Shown: piece after piece, positions 25,261 through 33,219 of the stretch
Layout: each line of letters begins with the position of its first letter
How positions within the stretch are numbered: position 1 is the first letter of the stretch
Source of the DNA: QQWI01 sp964522015
GTDB lineage: Bacteria; Bacillota; Clostridia; Peptostreptococcales; Acidaminobacteraceae
Assembly (NCBI GenBank): GCA_964522015.1
Contig: CAZFST010000021.1
Coordinates: forward strand, 1 to 64,000
Length of the DNA: 64,000 nt
Direction: 5' to 3'
Program-made: the position numbers and the translations under genes
The notes under the pieces: model-generated
Seen by the model: the letters and a program-made list of their open reading frames with translations, nothing else
Databases searched by the model: none
Told to the model about the DNA's origin: nothing

Positions 25261-25476
25261 TCAAACCTCCGCCTGCATGGTTTGTTCTTTGCCAGCGATA
25301 ACGATTTTAATCCGCTGTTCTGCTGCGTCCAATATTTTTAAACAATGGTCGTAGTGCACCATGCCCTTTTCAAATGCCTCAATAGCATCATCAAGGGTTG
25401 CATCTTTTGCTTCAACCCGCATGGCTTCTTTTTTAAGCGCTTCAAAAGCTGTTTCAAATTTTATATAGTCACTCAT
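25261..25476 (-). CDS. xseB: Exodeoxyribonuclease VII small subunit
   Basis: 71-residue XseB that binds the large subunit as helical hairpins. The family features FETAFEALKKEA, TLDDAIEAFEKGMVHYDHCLKILDAAEQRI are clear. It overlaps the xseA stop by 4 nt and forms the complete enzyme with it. Confidence 0.93.
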   Translation of the reverse strand: MSDYIKFETAFEALKKEAMRVEAKDATLDDAIEAFEKGMVHYDHCLKILDAAEQRIKIVIAGKEQTMQAEV

Positions 25477-26675
25477 GTCGCGGCTCCTTTTTTTACCTGA
25501 ATTAACTTCTCCCCATCTTTTAACAAAAGCGTATAAGATTTTGTGGTTTTTAACCCTTTAATAGAGGATACCACAGACCCCTTATCGTCTTTAACAAGGG
25601 CAAATCCCCTATCGAGAATGCCTTTTGGATGGTGTAGGGTCAAGGTCCGCTCCAAGTGCTTAAGGGTTTGTCTTGCGTTTTCTAACCGATAAAAAATGGC
25701 TGCCGCCTGTCTGTTATAAAGGTGATCCACATTCAGCCGTTGCTGCTCAACCTTTGACAGCATCCGCCGTCCTAAATTGACTGGGTTATGGGCATTTAAA
25801 TTACTTTTAGCAATTCTCAACTGGTTTTCTAGGCCTTGAGCGGCCCTATTCTTAATGCTGGCCATGGATTCTTTATAGGCATCCAAATGCTTAGAAATCA
25901 CTTCTGCAGCGGCAGATGGTGTCGGGGCTCTAAAATCAGAAACAAAGTCCACAATGGTGGTATCTGTTTCGTGACCCACAGCAGAAATCACGGGCAAGGT
26001 ACATTTAAAAATCGCATCTGCCAATACCTGCTCGTTGAAAGCCCATAACTCTTCTATGGAACCTCCACCCCGTGTCACCACAATGGCATCAACGGTTTTC
26101 TTCTGATCAAAATAGGCAACGCCCTTGGCAATTTCTTCAGAAGCGCCTTCCCCTTGAACACGTGTGGGATAAACCACCACTTCGATTAACGGATTACGAC
26201 GTTTAAGGACCGTTATAAAATCGTGAACCGCGGCGCCATCTGGAGAAGTAACCACCCCTACCCGATGAACCTGTGGTATCGGCTGCTTTCTGTCGCTGTC
26301 AAAATAACCCTTGGCCTGGAGCTCGTTTTTCATTTGCAAAAAAGCCAGATAGAGGGTGCCTTCACCCTCTTGTTGTAAATGATGGACCATCAGTTGGTAG
26401 CGACCATCCCGCTCGTAAACGGACATATGCCCCCGGGCAATCACCTGGGTACCTTCTTCTGGATTAAAAAGGATGTTTTCAAAGGACCCCTTAAACATGA
26501 CACAGGGCAATTTGCCCCCCTCATCTTTAAGGTTAAAATACGCGTGTCCACTGGCATACACCTTAAAATTTGAAATCTCACCCCGTATGGAAAGGGCGCT
26601 TAAAATGGGGTCCCCTTCCACCATGCGGCCGATATACCGGTTGACTTCAGTGACGCTGAGGGTTCTAATGCGCAT
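25473..26675 (-). CDS. xseA: Exodeoxyribonuclease VII large subunit
   Basis: 400-residue catalytic subunit that degrades single-stranded DNA from both ends. N-terminal OB fold (VTEVNRYIGRMVEGDPILSAL, ISNFKVYASGHAYFNLKD), catalytic domain with GVVTSPDGAAVHDFITVLKR and VTRGGGSIEELWAFN, then a coiled-coil and C-terminal region that bind XseB. The start overlaps the folD stop by 11 nt and has no strong SD, suggesting coupled translation. Confidence 0.96.
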   Translation of the reverse strand: MRIRTLSVTEVNRYIGRMVEGDPILSALSIRGEISNFKVYASGHAYFNLKDEGGKLPCVMFKGSFENILFNPEEGTQVIARGHMSVYERDGRYQLMVHHLQQEGEGTLYLAFLQMKNELQAKGYFDSDRKQPIPQVHRVGVVTSPDGAAVHDFITVLKRRNPLIEVVVYPTRVQGEGASEEIAKGVAYFDQKKTVDAIVVTRGGGSIEELWAFNEQVLADAIFKCTLPVISAVGHETDTTIVDFVSDFRAPTPSAAAEVISKHLDAYKESMASIKNRAAQGLENQLRIAKSNLNAHNPVNLGRRMLSKVEQQRLNVDHLYNRQAAAIFYRLENARQTLKHLERTLTLHHPKGILDRGFALVKDDKGSVVSSIKGLKTTKSYTLLLKDGEKLIQVKKGAAT

Positions 26676-27510
26676 TTGTAAATGCCAACATAATATTGTG
26701 CATCAACGTTGCAATGGTCATTGGACCAACACCACCAGGTACTGGAGTAACTGCATAAGCCTTATCCATCATACCAGAAATATCACAATCGCCCACCAGT
26801 TTACCATCTAGCATATTAATACCAGCATCAATCACAACCGCACCCTCTTTGATCATATCCGCTGTCACTAAATGGGCAACTCCTGCACAGGCCATCACCA
26901 CGTCTGCACGCTTTGTATATTGGCTAAGATCCTTGGTACGACTATGACACACGGTTACTGTCATATGTTCATTTACAAGAATTTCTGCCATAGGCTTTCC
27001 GACGACATGACTTCTTCCAATAACCACTGCGTCTTTACCAGTCAGATTGAGGTTCAAGGTCTTCAAGAGGAGATGCATACTTTGAGGGGTACAAGGGACA
27101 TACCCACCAATACCACTGTAAAAATTGCCGATATTGCCAGAACCTGCAGAATCCACATCTTTTGCTGGGGCGATTGCCTCCCGAATCCGCTGAGAATCAA
27201 AGGTTTTAGGCACTGGGAATTGCACGATAATCCCGCAAAAACGGGTATCCTCATTGAGCGCTTGGATCTGAGTCACCACTTCATCGGTTGTAGCCGAATC
27301 TGGAAATTCGAAAAGTTCAGAATGAATGGCTAAATCACTACATTTTTTCACAATACGATTGACATACATTTTTGAAGAAGGATCATGTCCTACCATTAAT
27401 ATGGCCACACCCAGTTGTTTATGCCCATTTTCATCTAACTGTCCGATTTTTTCTTTAAGTGTTGCATAAACAGCTTCTGCAGTTTTAACGCCATCAATTA
27501 GTAGTGCCAT
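26665..27510 (-). CDS. folD: Bifunctional methylenetetrahydrofolate dehydrogenase/cyclohydrolase
   Basis: 281-residue FolD, which interconverts 5,10-methylene- and 10-formyl-tetrahydrofolate. Seen: HDPSSKMYVNRIVKKCSDLAI with the catalytic Tyr and Lys, the Rossmann segment VIGRSHVVGKPMAEILV and the C-terminal TPVPGGVGPMTIATLMHN. The start is the ATG 4 nt after AGGAGG (MALLIDGVKTAEAV); the longer frame has no SD. Confidence 0.97.
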   Translation of the reverse strand: MALLIDGVKTAEAVYATLKEKIGQLDENGHKQLGVAILMVGHDPSSKMYVNRIVKKCSDLAIHSELFEFPDSATTDEVVTQIQALNEDTRFCGIIVQFPVPKTFDSQRIREAIAPAKDVDSAGSGNIGNFYSGIGGYVPCTPQSMHLLLKTLNLNLTGKDAVVIGRSHVVGKPMAEILVNEHMTVTVCHSRTKDLSQYTKRADVVMACAGVAHLVTADMIKEGAVVIDAGINMLDGKLVGDCDISGMMDKAYAVTPVPGGVGPMTIATLMHNIMLAFTNAH

Positions 27511-27588
27511 AACGCCTCCTAAAGTAAAGGGATGATTTATGTGTCGGTAGCCCCACAAGATAAATTTAAGTACGCTTGCAAGACAAAT

Positions 27589-28605
27589 TTAAGAAGATAG
27601 AAAACCCTCGCCAATCAGACAAACACCATAGCTATTATCAGAAGCATAGTATGGATCCGAAAAAACCAGGTTAATCTCTTTGAGACGTTTGTTTGCACGT
27701 AAATGACCAGAAATAGTCTGACTGGCAGCTACCCCACCGGCAATCAACACGGTTTTGACACCGGTTTGAGATACCCCGTAAGCAATGATTTCACTCAGTA
27801 TATCGCTTAAACATGCAAATAAGTCATAGAATACATACTCTGGATGATCAGGGTGGCTTATTAGCAACCGTTTATAAGCATTCTCATATCCGGACAGATT
27901 AAAATGCGGCTGCATCTTAAAACGCGGTCGCAAGTGTTTTATATGACCATCCACAGCGGTTTTATCCATCTGTGAACCACAGGGAAAATTCACCCCCGCT
28001 TCAACCCCAATGCGATCTACCAACTGACCAAAACTGATATCCGCCGTATCCGCTATCAAAGACATCTCAAAAGCAGCCTGATGGTGATGAACCAAATGGA
28101 GCTCTGTTGTCCCCCCAGAAAGATGTAAAAACAGAATGTCCTGATTTTCTATGACAGGATTATTGATCAGGTCCGATGCAATCACAGGATCACTGACCAG
28201 GCCTGATGCAATCACTGGTAACTGGTTAGTAACGGGCTTAGCAGAAATCAGTGCCGCCATATAATGTCCGTCTTGATGAGAGGTCTCAATAAATGGCACA
28301 CCTAAGCTATTGGCTATTGTTTTTCCAATCAGTTCACCTGCCTTAAAAACAGGCATATATGAACCTTCAACCGATCTAGGTTTAGTGGAAACTGCAACCC
28401 CTTTGATTTTTCTTGCGTAATGTGGCAGCTGTTGACTTACCCATATTTGCAAAACCTGCATATGTTGAAAGTAAGCATCTGACTGCCTAATGCCCTTATC
28501 CCCTGGCTTTACTTTAACAAGGGTACGTTCCTCAAAAACAATAACCCCATTTTCTAAAATACAGATGGACGTTGTGTAATTACTGGTATCAAAGGCTAGA
28601 ATCAT
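27589..28605 (-). CDS. TsaD/Kae1-family paralogue (O-sialoglycoprotein endopeptidase-like)
   Basis: 338-residue ASKHA-fold protein of the Kae1/TsaD superfamily. ATP-fold start LAFDTSNYTTS, metal-ligand-like HQDGH, glycine-rich LFLHLSGGTTELHLV, AGGVAASQ and a final SDNSYGVCLIG. It differs from housekeeping TsaD in sequence and has no tRNA-modification partner beside it; Clostridia often carry this paralogue next to nusB. Function is not established. An insertion near residues 132-155 holds a tandem decapeptide repeat starting PVIAS. It overlaps the nusB stop by 17 nt. Confidence 0.8.
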   Translation of the reverse strand: MILAFDTSNYTTSICILENGVIVFEERTLVKVKPGDKGIRQSDAYFQHMQVLQIWVSQQLPHYARKIKGVAVSTKPRSVEGSYMPVFKAGELIGKTIANSLGVPFIETSHQDGHYMAALISAKPVTNQLPVIASGLVSDPVIASDLINNPVIENQDILFLHLSGGTTELHLVHHHQAAFEMSLIADTADISFGQLVDRIGVEAGVNFPCGSQMDKTAVDGHIKHLRPRFKMQPHFNLSGYENAYKRLLISHPDHPEYVFYDLFACLSDILSEIIAYGVSQTGVKTVLIAGGVAASQTISGHLRANKRLKEINLVFSDPYYASDNSYGVCLIGEGFLSS

Positions 28606-28969
28606 CAGAAAAATGCTTCAAAAATCCATTGATAAACTTAGGGGCTTCGTCATCACCATAGAGCTTTGCAATATCAATCACTTCGTTAACTGCCACTTTA
28701 AAAGGAACATCCGGTATAAACTTGATTTCTGTTAACGCTAAACGGATACACGCTAAATCAATTTTAGAAACTCGGTCAATGGTCCATTCTTGTAGTGTGT
28801 CAGTGATCAACTGATCAATGTGTTCTTGATTTAAGATAAAAGTATTCATCACCAATAATTGATAGTCACTCAGACCTTCAGAATCTTTTTCTTTTAATAC
28901 AAACTCATTTAAGATATCCATTTGATAAAATAGTTCCATCAAACGTATGCGTTCATGGCGCCTACTCAT
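28589..28969 (-). CDS. nusB: Transcription antitermination factor NusB
   Basis: 126-residue all-helical NusB that binds boxA RNA with S10 for rRNA antitermination. The N-terminal RRHERIRLMELFYQMD and C-terminal VAVNEVIDIAKLYGDDEAPKFINGFL blocks are characteristic. It overlaps asp23 by 8 nt. Order asp23-nusB-folD-xseA as in Bacillus. Confidence 0.95.
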   Translation of the reverse strand: MSRRHERIRLMELFYQMDILNEFVLKEKDSEGLSDYQLLVMNTFILNQEHIDQLITDTLQEWTIDRVSKIDLACIRLALTEIKFIPDVPFKVAVNEVIDIAKLYGDDEAPKFINGFLKHFSDDSSL

Positions 28970-29369
28970 AGGTTACTCCACTGGTATCCGACTGAAGATG
29001 CTTTGGTTCGCTTGGAATATTGACGCCAACCACATGGACATTGACAACTTTAACTAATAAACCTGTCATTGCTTCAACCGATTGTTTAACAGCATCTTGA
29101 ATTTTCCAAGAAACATCAGGAATCCGTATACCAAAATCAACAATAATATTTAAGTCCAATTCAACAGTTTTTTCTTCTGCATTTACTTTGACCCCTTTTG
29201 CAGAGTTTTTCTTACCGAAAATCTCTGCAATGTCCCCAGCAATGCCTCCGGACAAACCTTTAACACCTTTGATTTCACTGGCTGCGATGTTAGCAATTGT
29301 GCCAACAACATCATTTGAAATCTTGACTTCACCAAATTCCATAGATGCCAATTGGTTGGTATCTGTCAT
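28962..29369 (-). CDS. Asp23/Gls24 family envelope-stress protein
   Basis: 135-residue Asp23/Gls24 (YqhY-type) protein. Seen: GEVKISNDVVGTIANIAASEIKGVKGL and LDLNIIVDFGIRIPDVSWKIQ. Homologues are linked to envelope stress and, for YqhY, to acetyl-CoA carboxylase activity. It precedes nusB as in Bacillus, but the spoIIIA operon and accBC that lie upstream in that organism are absent. Confidence 0.92.
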   Translation of the reverse strand: MTDTNQLASMEFGEVKISNDVVGTIANIAASEIKGVKGLSGGIAGDIAEIFGKKNSAKGVKVNAEEKTVELDLNIIVDFGIRIPDVSWKIQDAVKQSVEAMTGLLVKVVNVHVVGVNIPSEPKHLQSDTSGVTYE

Positions 29370-29401
29370 GATAGTACCTCCAAGTTCTTCGTTATGATAG
29401 C

Positions 29402-29451
29402 AAAAATAGCCAGTCCGGCGACCATGAATGATCGCTCCCCGACTGGCTTTT
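29402..29451 (-). terminator. Intrinsic terminator between the CD1247-type gene and asp23
   Basis: Stem AAGCCAGTC / GACTGGCTA with a loop of about 25 nt that can pair further (GGGG with CCGG-like bases), followed on the minus strand by TTTTTG. Confidence 0.6.
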
Positions 29452-29486
29452 GCGCACTAGCTTTATGCGTTTTCTTCTGTGGGTTG

Positions 29487-29939
29487 TTACTCGTTCACAG
29501 TTGGTGCTTCTTCTTCTTGTTTGACTTCTTCGTCATCTTCATCTTCTGTGATGACTTCAATCACTGTTTCGCAAGTTGGGCAAGTGATTTCAGTTTCACA
29601 AGCGCCATCATCAAAACCAGGATCGTCAATTAAAATTACTTCACCACATTCAGGACAAACGACTTCATCGTAATCAAGTTCTTCATCATCAAATTCATCG
29701 TCTTCAAAGCCGTCTTCATCTTCATAAAAATCATCTTCTAAATCGGCTAAGTCTTCGTCGATAGCTTCAATGTAATCGTCAATCTCGTTAAGATCATCAC
29801 TAAGGTCATTAATCGATTCAGCTAAATCATCTAAAACGTCAATAATCGCAAGCAATAATTTACCTTTTTTTGAATCTTCGATCTCCATGCCTTCAGCTAA
29901 GCCTCTAAGATAAGATACGCTTTCATATAAATGGTTCAT
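29487..29939 (-). CDS. CD1247-type zinc-ribbon protein
   Basis: 150 residues. The N-terminal half (MNHLYESVSYLRGLAEGM, then KLLLAIIDVLDDLAESI) matches the CD1247 N-terminal domain known from Clostridia; the middle is strongly acidic (Asp/Glu-rich); the C-terminal part has a zinc ribbon with two CxxC pairs (VCPECGE and CPTCETV). No function is established. Good SD (AAGGAGG). Clostridia commonly carry it between efp and the spoIIIA operon; here it lies between efp and asp23 with spoIIIA missing. Confidence 0.85.
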   Translation of the reverse strand: MNHLYESVSYLRGLAEGMEIEDSKKGKLLLAIIDVLDDLAESINDLSDDLNEIDDYIEAIDEDLADLEDDFYEDEDGFEDDEFDDEELDYDEVVCPECGEVILIDDPGFDDGACETEITCPTCETVIEVITEDEDDEEVKQEEEAPTVNE

Positions 29940-29998
29940 AATGCCCTCCTTGTGATTGTACTGGTGTGTTTGAACTAGCTTGATGGTACAGATGTCAT

Positions 29999-30556
29999 CT
30001 ATACTCGAGACAGGTATTCGCCTGTTCTAGTATCAATTTTAATGCGATCACCTTCGTTGACAAACAACGGAACGTTGATCACTGCGCCTGTTTCAACAGT
30101 CGCTTTTTTAGTGATATTTGATGCTGTATCACCTTTAATACCCGGCTCAGACTCTGTTACTAAAAGTTCAACAAAGTTTGGCGGTTCAACAGAGAAACAC
30201 TTACCCTTGTAAAATTTCAACATAGCGCTGTCATTTTCTTTTATATAACGAATTGAATCTTCCACTTGATCGTGTGTTAGTGGAATTTGCTCGTAAGTTT
30301 CGTTATCCATAAAAAAGTAGATATCCCCATCAGCATATAAGTACTGCATGCTCTTTGTTTCAACATGGGCTTTTGGGAATTTTTCGTTTGGATTGAATGC
30401 TTCTTCGCGGATACTGCCATTTAATAAGCTCTTATATTTAGTACGTACAAAAGCTGCGCCTTTTCCAGGCTTAACGTGTTGAAAATCAATGACAACAAAA
30501 GGTGTACCATTAACTTCAAAGGTGACGCCTTTCCTAAAATCGCCTGCTGCTATCAT
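29999..30556 (-). CDS. efp: Elongation factor P
   Basis: 185-residue EF-P that rescues ribosomes stalled on polyproline. Domain I carries the tip loop PGKGAAF with Lys32, the residue modified in Bacillus; OB domains II and III follow, ending with GDRIKIDTRTGEYLSRV. A TATAAT lies near 30589-30594 but its -35 is poor. It separates the pilus locus from the nusB-folD block. Confidence 0.97.
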   Translation of the reverse strand: MIAAGDFRKGVTFEVNGTPFVVIDFQHVKPGKGAAFVRTKYKSLLNGSIREEAFNPNEKFPKAHVETKSMQYLYADGDIYFFMDNETYEQIPLTHDQVEDSIRYIKENDSAMLKFYKGKCFSVEPPNFVELLVTESEPGIKGDTASNITKKATVETGAVINVPLFVNEGDRIKIDTRTGEYLSRV

Positions 30557-30620
30557 GTTAATACCTCCATGTGTTTTTATAACAACTTATTATATCAAGC
30601 TTCACTCTAAAAATCTACTT

Positions 30621-30926
30621 TTATACGTTAGATTTCGTGTTTTTAACAAAATGAGATGAATCGTGGCGGGGTTGCTTGGAAACCATGGTAATGGAATCAA
30701 TTAAAGCTTTCATAATATCCGCTTCAAATTGAATTCGCATCTCGTCAATTTTGCTCCAAGTCTCCCCAGCATCAGTCACTGTATAATGGGGTTTTAAGTT
30801 ATTGAGTGCAATGGCTTTAATGTCTAAAAGACACTGTTCACAAACACAAATATCAGGAAAAGCTCTTAAAAGATTGGGCATAATGTGATCCACTGCAACT
30901 TCCATATAATTTTTTAAATGCATCAC
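30621..30926 (-). CDS. ComFB-type late competence protein
   Basis: 101-residue ComFB-domain protein: MHLKNYMEVAVDHIMPNLL, then the cysteine pair in ICVCEQCLLDIKAIALNNLKPHY. ComFB proteins are found near competence and pilus genes; in cyanobacteria they are reported to bind c-di-nucleotides, and in Bacillus the function is unclear. It is 15 nt after the second prepilin peptidase and is the last gene of the pilus locus, which fits a regulatory role there. Confidence 0.85.
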   Translation of the reverse strand: MMHLKNYMEVAVDHIMPNLLRAFPDICVCEQCLLDIKAIALNNLKPHYTVTDAGETWSKIDEMRIQFEADIMKALIDSITMVSKQPRHDSSHFVKNTKSNV

Positions 30927-30941
30927 GTCTCTCCTTATACT

Positions 30942-31661
30942 CTAATTGAACAGTCCCAAATATAACTGAAATAGCTCATGGCCAAAAATAAACATTAGCC
31001 AAGCAGATAGGCAGATAAAAGGACCAAAAGAAATCATCTCTTTAAGTTGCTTCTTTGCACCTACTACCCACATGACAATCACGTAAAACAGGGCAATATA
31101 AAATGCGAAAAATCCAGTGATCAAAACCAGTTGCTTACCTTGAACTAAACCAACAGCTCCTAGTAAAAGTACATCTCCAAAACCAAATCCTTCTTTGCCA
31201 TAAAACCACTTTGCCAGTAGATAAATAACCCCGTACATTGCAAATCCCAAAAGACCACCTAACAGATGATCCCATAGAGGTTGCTTCAAAATAAATAGTA
31301 GGATTAGGTGCGCTAAAGAAAACCCCCACAATACATTGTCATAGATATAGCGTGTAATCCCATCTACAATCCCAACAATCACCAGCATGGCCGTAAAACT
31401 AACCAGCAATATTTGAGCCATTAATTGATTGCTCATCTGAACAATTAGCTGATTGTCCACCTGAGAAACCTTTGGTAACCAGAGTCCTAAGACAGAAAAT
31501 CCAATCACTAAAAAGACCGTAACAAGTCTCAGCAAATTCTGCTGAGACTTGTTCATCACGATAGCATCATCTTCTAAAACTAATTGCAGGGTCAATCTCA
31601 TACTTAAATAAGAAAGTGCTGCAATTACAATTCCCAGTATCACACTATTTAACAAATTCAT
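30942..31661 (-). CDS. Short A24-family prepilin peptidase (second copy)
   Basis: 239-residue membrane protein with about seven helices. The two catalytic aspartates of the A24 family are kept: IVDGITRYIYDNVL for the first, and GFGFGDVLLLGAVG (GxGD) for the second. It lacks the N-terminal cytosolic N-methyltransferase domain with CxxC pairs that the pilD at the other end of the locus has. It may cleave without methylating, or mature a subset of pilins; TadV/preflagellin-type peptidases are similarly short. The start overlaps the SLH gene by 17 nt. Confidence 0.85.
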   Translation of the reverse strand: MNLLNSVILGIVIAALSYLSMRLTLQLVLEDDAIVMNKSQQNLLRLVTVFLVIGFSVLGLWLPKVSQVDNQLIVQMSNQLMAQILLVSFTAMLVIVGIVDGITRYIYDNVLWGFSLAHLILLFILKQPLWDHLLGGLLGFAMYGVIYLLAKWFYGKEGFGFGDVLLLGAVGLVQGKQLVLITGFFAFYIALFYVIVMWVVGAKKQLKEMISFGPFICLSAWLMFIFGHELFQLYLGLFN

Positions 31662-33219
31662 TAAACATGTACACGGCTTCTGAGCGTTTGAGAAGTCCTA
31701 GTTTATTCATTGAATAGCCTGATCTTTGGTATTTTTCATACAACATTTTAGTGGCTACTTCTGAAAAAGAGAAGTTTCGCATCAAGATATTAGATACTGC
31801 AATCTCAACCTCTTTAAAGGTAACAAGAGCATTGGGATTAAATCGATTCTGAGTATCTAAAGACATAAAACGCATACCCACAGCATATTTCACACCGTTT
31901 TGGTAGGACGCTGCTTTAGATAAATCAGTGATATTTAGAGTATTGGCTGGTGTAACAGTGCGATAACCCATTGTGCGGTATATCATATCCGCTAACTCAC
32001 CACGGGTGATGGCATCATTGGGTCTAAAGAAATCTCCAGAACCAATATGCCCTCTTCTAATACTGGTGATGACATCTTTAAACGCCCAGTTAAAAGCCAA
32101 GTCCCTAGGGGTTTTGTAGTCGTTGTCAATAAAGATGGCATACTGACCACCACTATATATACCAATAGGAATATTGATACTGACCTTATCAGCAGTTTGA
32201 ATAGTCGGTACATAAAGCCACTTACCGTAGCGCCATTCGTACACCCCTACCCGTTCGCTGCCTTCAAAATCAAAGCTGATGTTGATAGGCTTGTACAGTC
32301 TCACATTACCTGAAGGGTTGCCAATGGTCACTCTGTATTGATGTGACACTGGCTCATATTGCGTGTTATTGCCATTGAAGCTATTTTGAATCCAATGAAA
32401 ACCAACAAAGGTATCTTCGTAGATTGCACCTTTGGGTATGGCTATTTCTGCTGATTTAAATATTTTTTCAGATGGCGAACCACTGATGACTTCACCATAG
32501 ACCCGATCCACTTGAATTCTCGCTTCGTTCATGCTGACTAATGTGTAGTTAATATTTTTGAGCTCGATGTTGGTGTTGAGTTTTTGATAAGCTGTTGTGT
32601 ATAGTTTTCTAAACTCATCAATAAACGTTTCTGTAAAAATCTTCTTATAATCAGCATTTTCCCTATCTAATCGGTAGCGGGTTTCTAGGGCGCTTTTTTT
32701 AATTAGCTCATCATAGGCCCGACTCCAACTGTTAGAAAGATTTCTGACAATATCAAGGGATGCCATATAGGCCGATTCTGCAGTTGCCAATGCTTTACCA
32801 TCAGCTACGGCATTGGTTCTAGCTGGTTGGGATGCTGCATAGTTGGCATTTCTGTAGGCAGTGTTGTAGCTGGCTTCGTAATTTAAACGATAAGCATCAA
32901 AAAATGCATTTAAGTATCCAGTGTTGTTTTCAAAATTCAACCGATATTTTGATATTAGTGTTTCTGGGCTAGGGTAATCTCTAATCCACTGGCTTATAAT
33001 TCCTTGCCTTTGGTCTTTAAATCCCGCTGCAGTTCCATCAGATTTCCCAAGGGCTCCCCCATGATCTTTACCCTCAGTTTGCGAGAGCAAAGCAGGGTCC
33101 ACGACAACTGGAGCCGCAGGTGCTGCCGGCGTAGTCGGAACAGTACCATAAGCAACAGGAAAACTCATAATGAATATAAAGATACATAACCACAGCAGTT
33201 TGTTTAATTTCGTCATCAT
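31645..33219 (-). CDS. Secreted S-layer-homology (SLH) protein of the pilus locus
   Basis: 524 residues with a signal peptide (KLLWLCIFIFIMSFPVAYG), a Pro/Ala-rich stretch, a helical Tyr/Asn/Ala-rich region (about 80-210), a beta-rich middle, and C-terminal SLH repeats. The clearest SLH is WAFKDVITSIRRGHIGSGD with FRPNDAITRGELADMIYRTMGY; a second and a weaker third follow. SLH domains bind pyruvylated cell-wall polymers, so this may anchor the pilus machine or form a wall channel; that is inference. The start overlaps the pilO stop by 4 nt and its end overlaps the second peptidase, so it is a true member of the operon. Confidence 0.88.
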   Translation of the reverse strand: MMTKLNKLLWLCIFIFIMSFPVAYGTVPTTPAAPAAPVVVDPALLSQTEGKDHGGALGKSDGTAAGFKDQRQGIISQWIRDYPSPETLISKYRLNFENNTGYLNAFFDAYRLNYEASYNTAYRNANYAASQPARTNAVADGKALATAESAYMASLDIVRNLSNSWSRAYDELIKKSALETRYRLDRENADYKKIFTETFIDEFRKLYTTAYQKLNTNIELKNINYTLVSMNEARIQVDRVYGEVISGSPSEKIFKSAEIAIPKGAIYEDTFVGFHWIQNSFNGNNTQYEPVSHQYRVTIGNPSGNVRLYKPINISFDFEGSERVGVYEWRYGKWLYVPTIQTADKVSINIPIGIYSGGQYAIFIDNDYKTPRDLAFNWAFKDVITSIRRGHIGSGDFFRPNDAITRGELADMIYRTMGYRTVTPANTLNITDLSKAASYQNGVKYAVGMRFMSLDTQNRFNPNALVTFKEVEIAVSNILMRNFSFSEVATKMLYEKYQRSGYSMNKLGLLKRSEAVYMFNEFVK

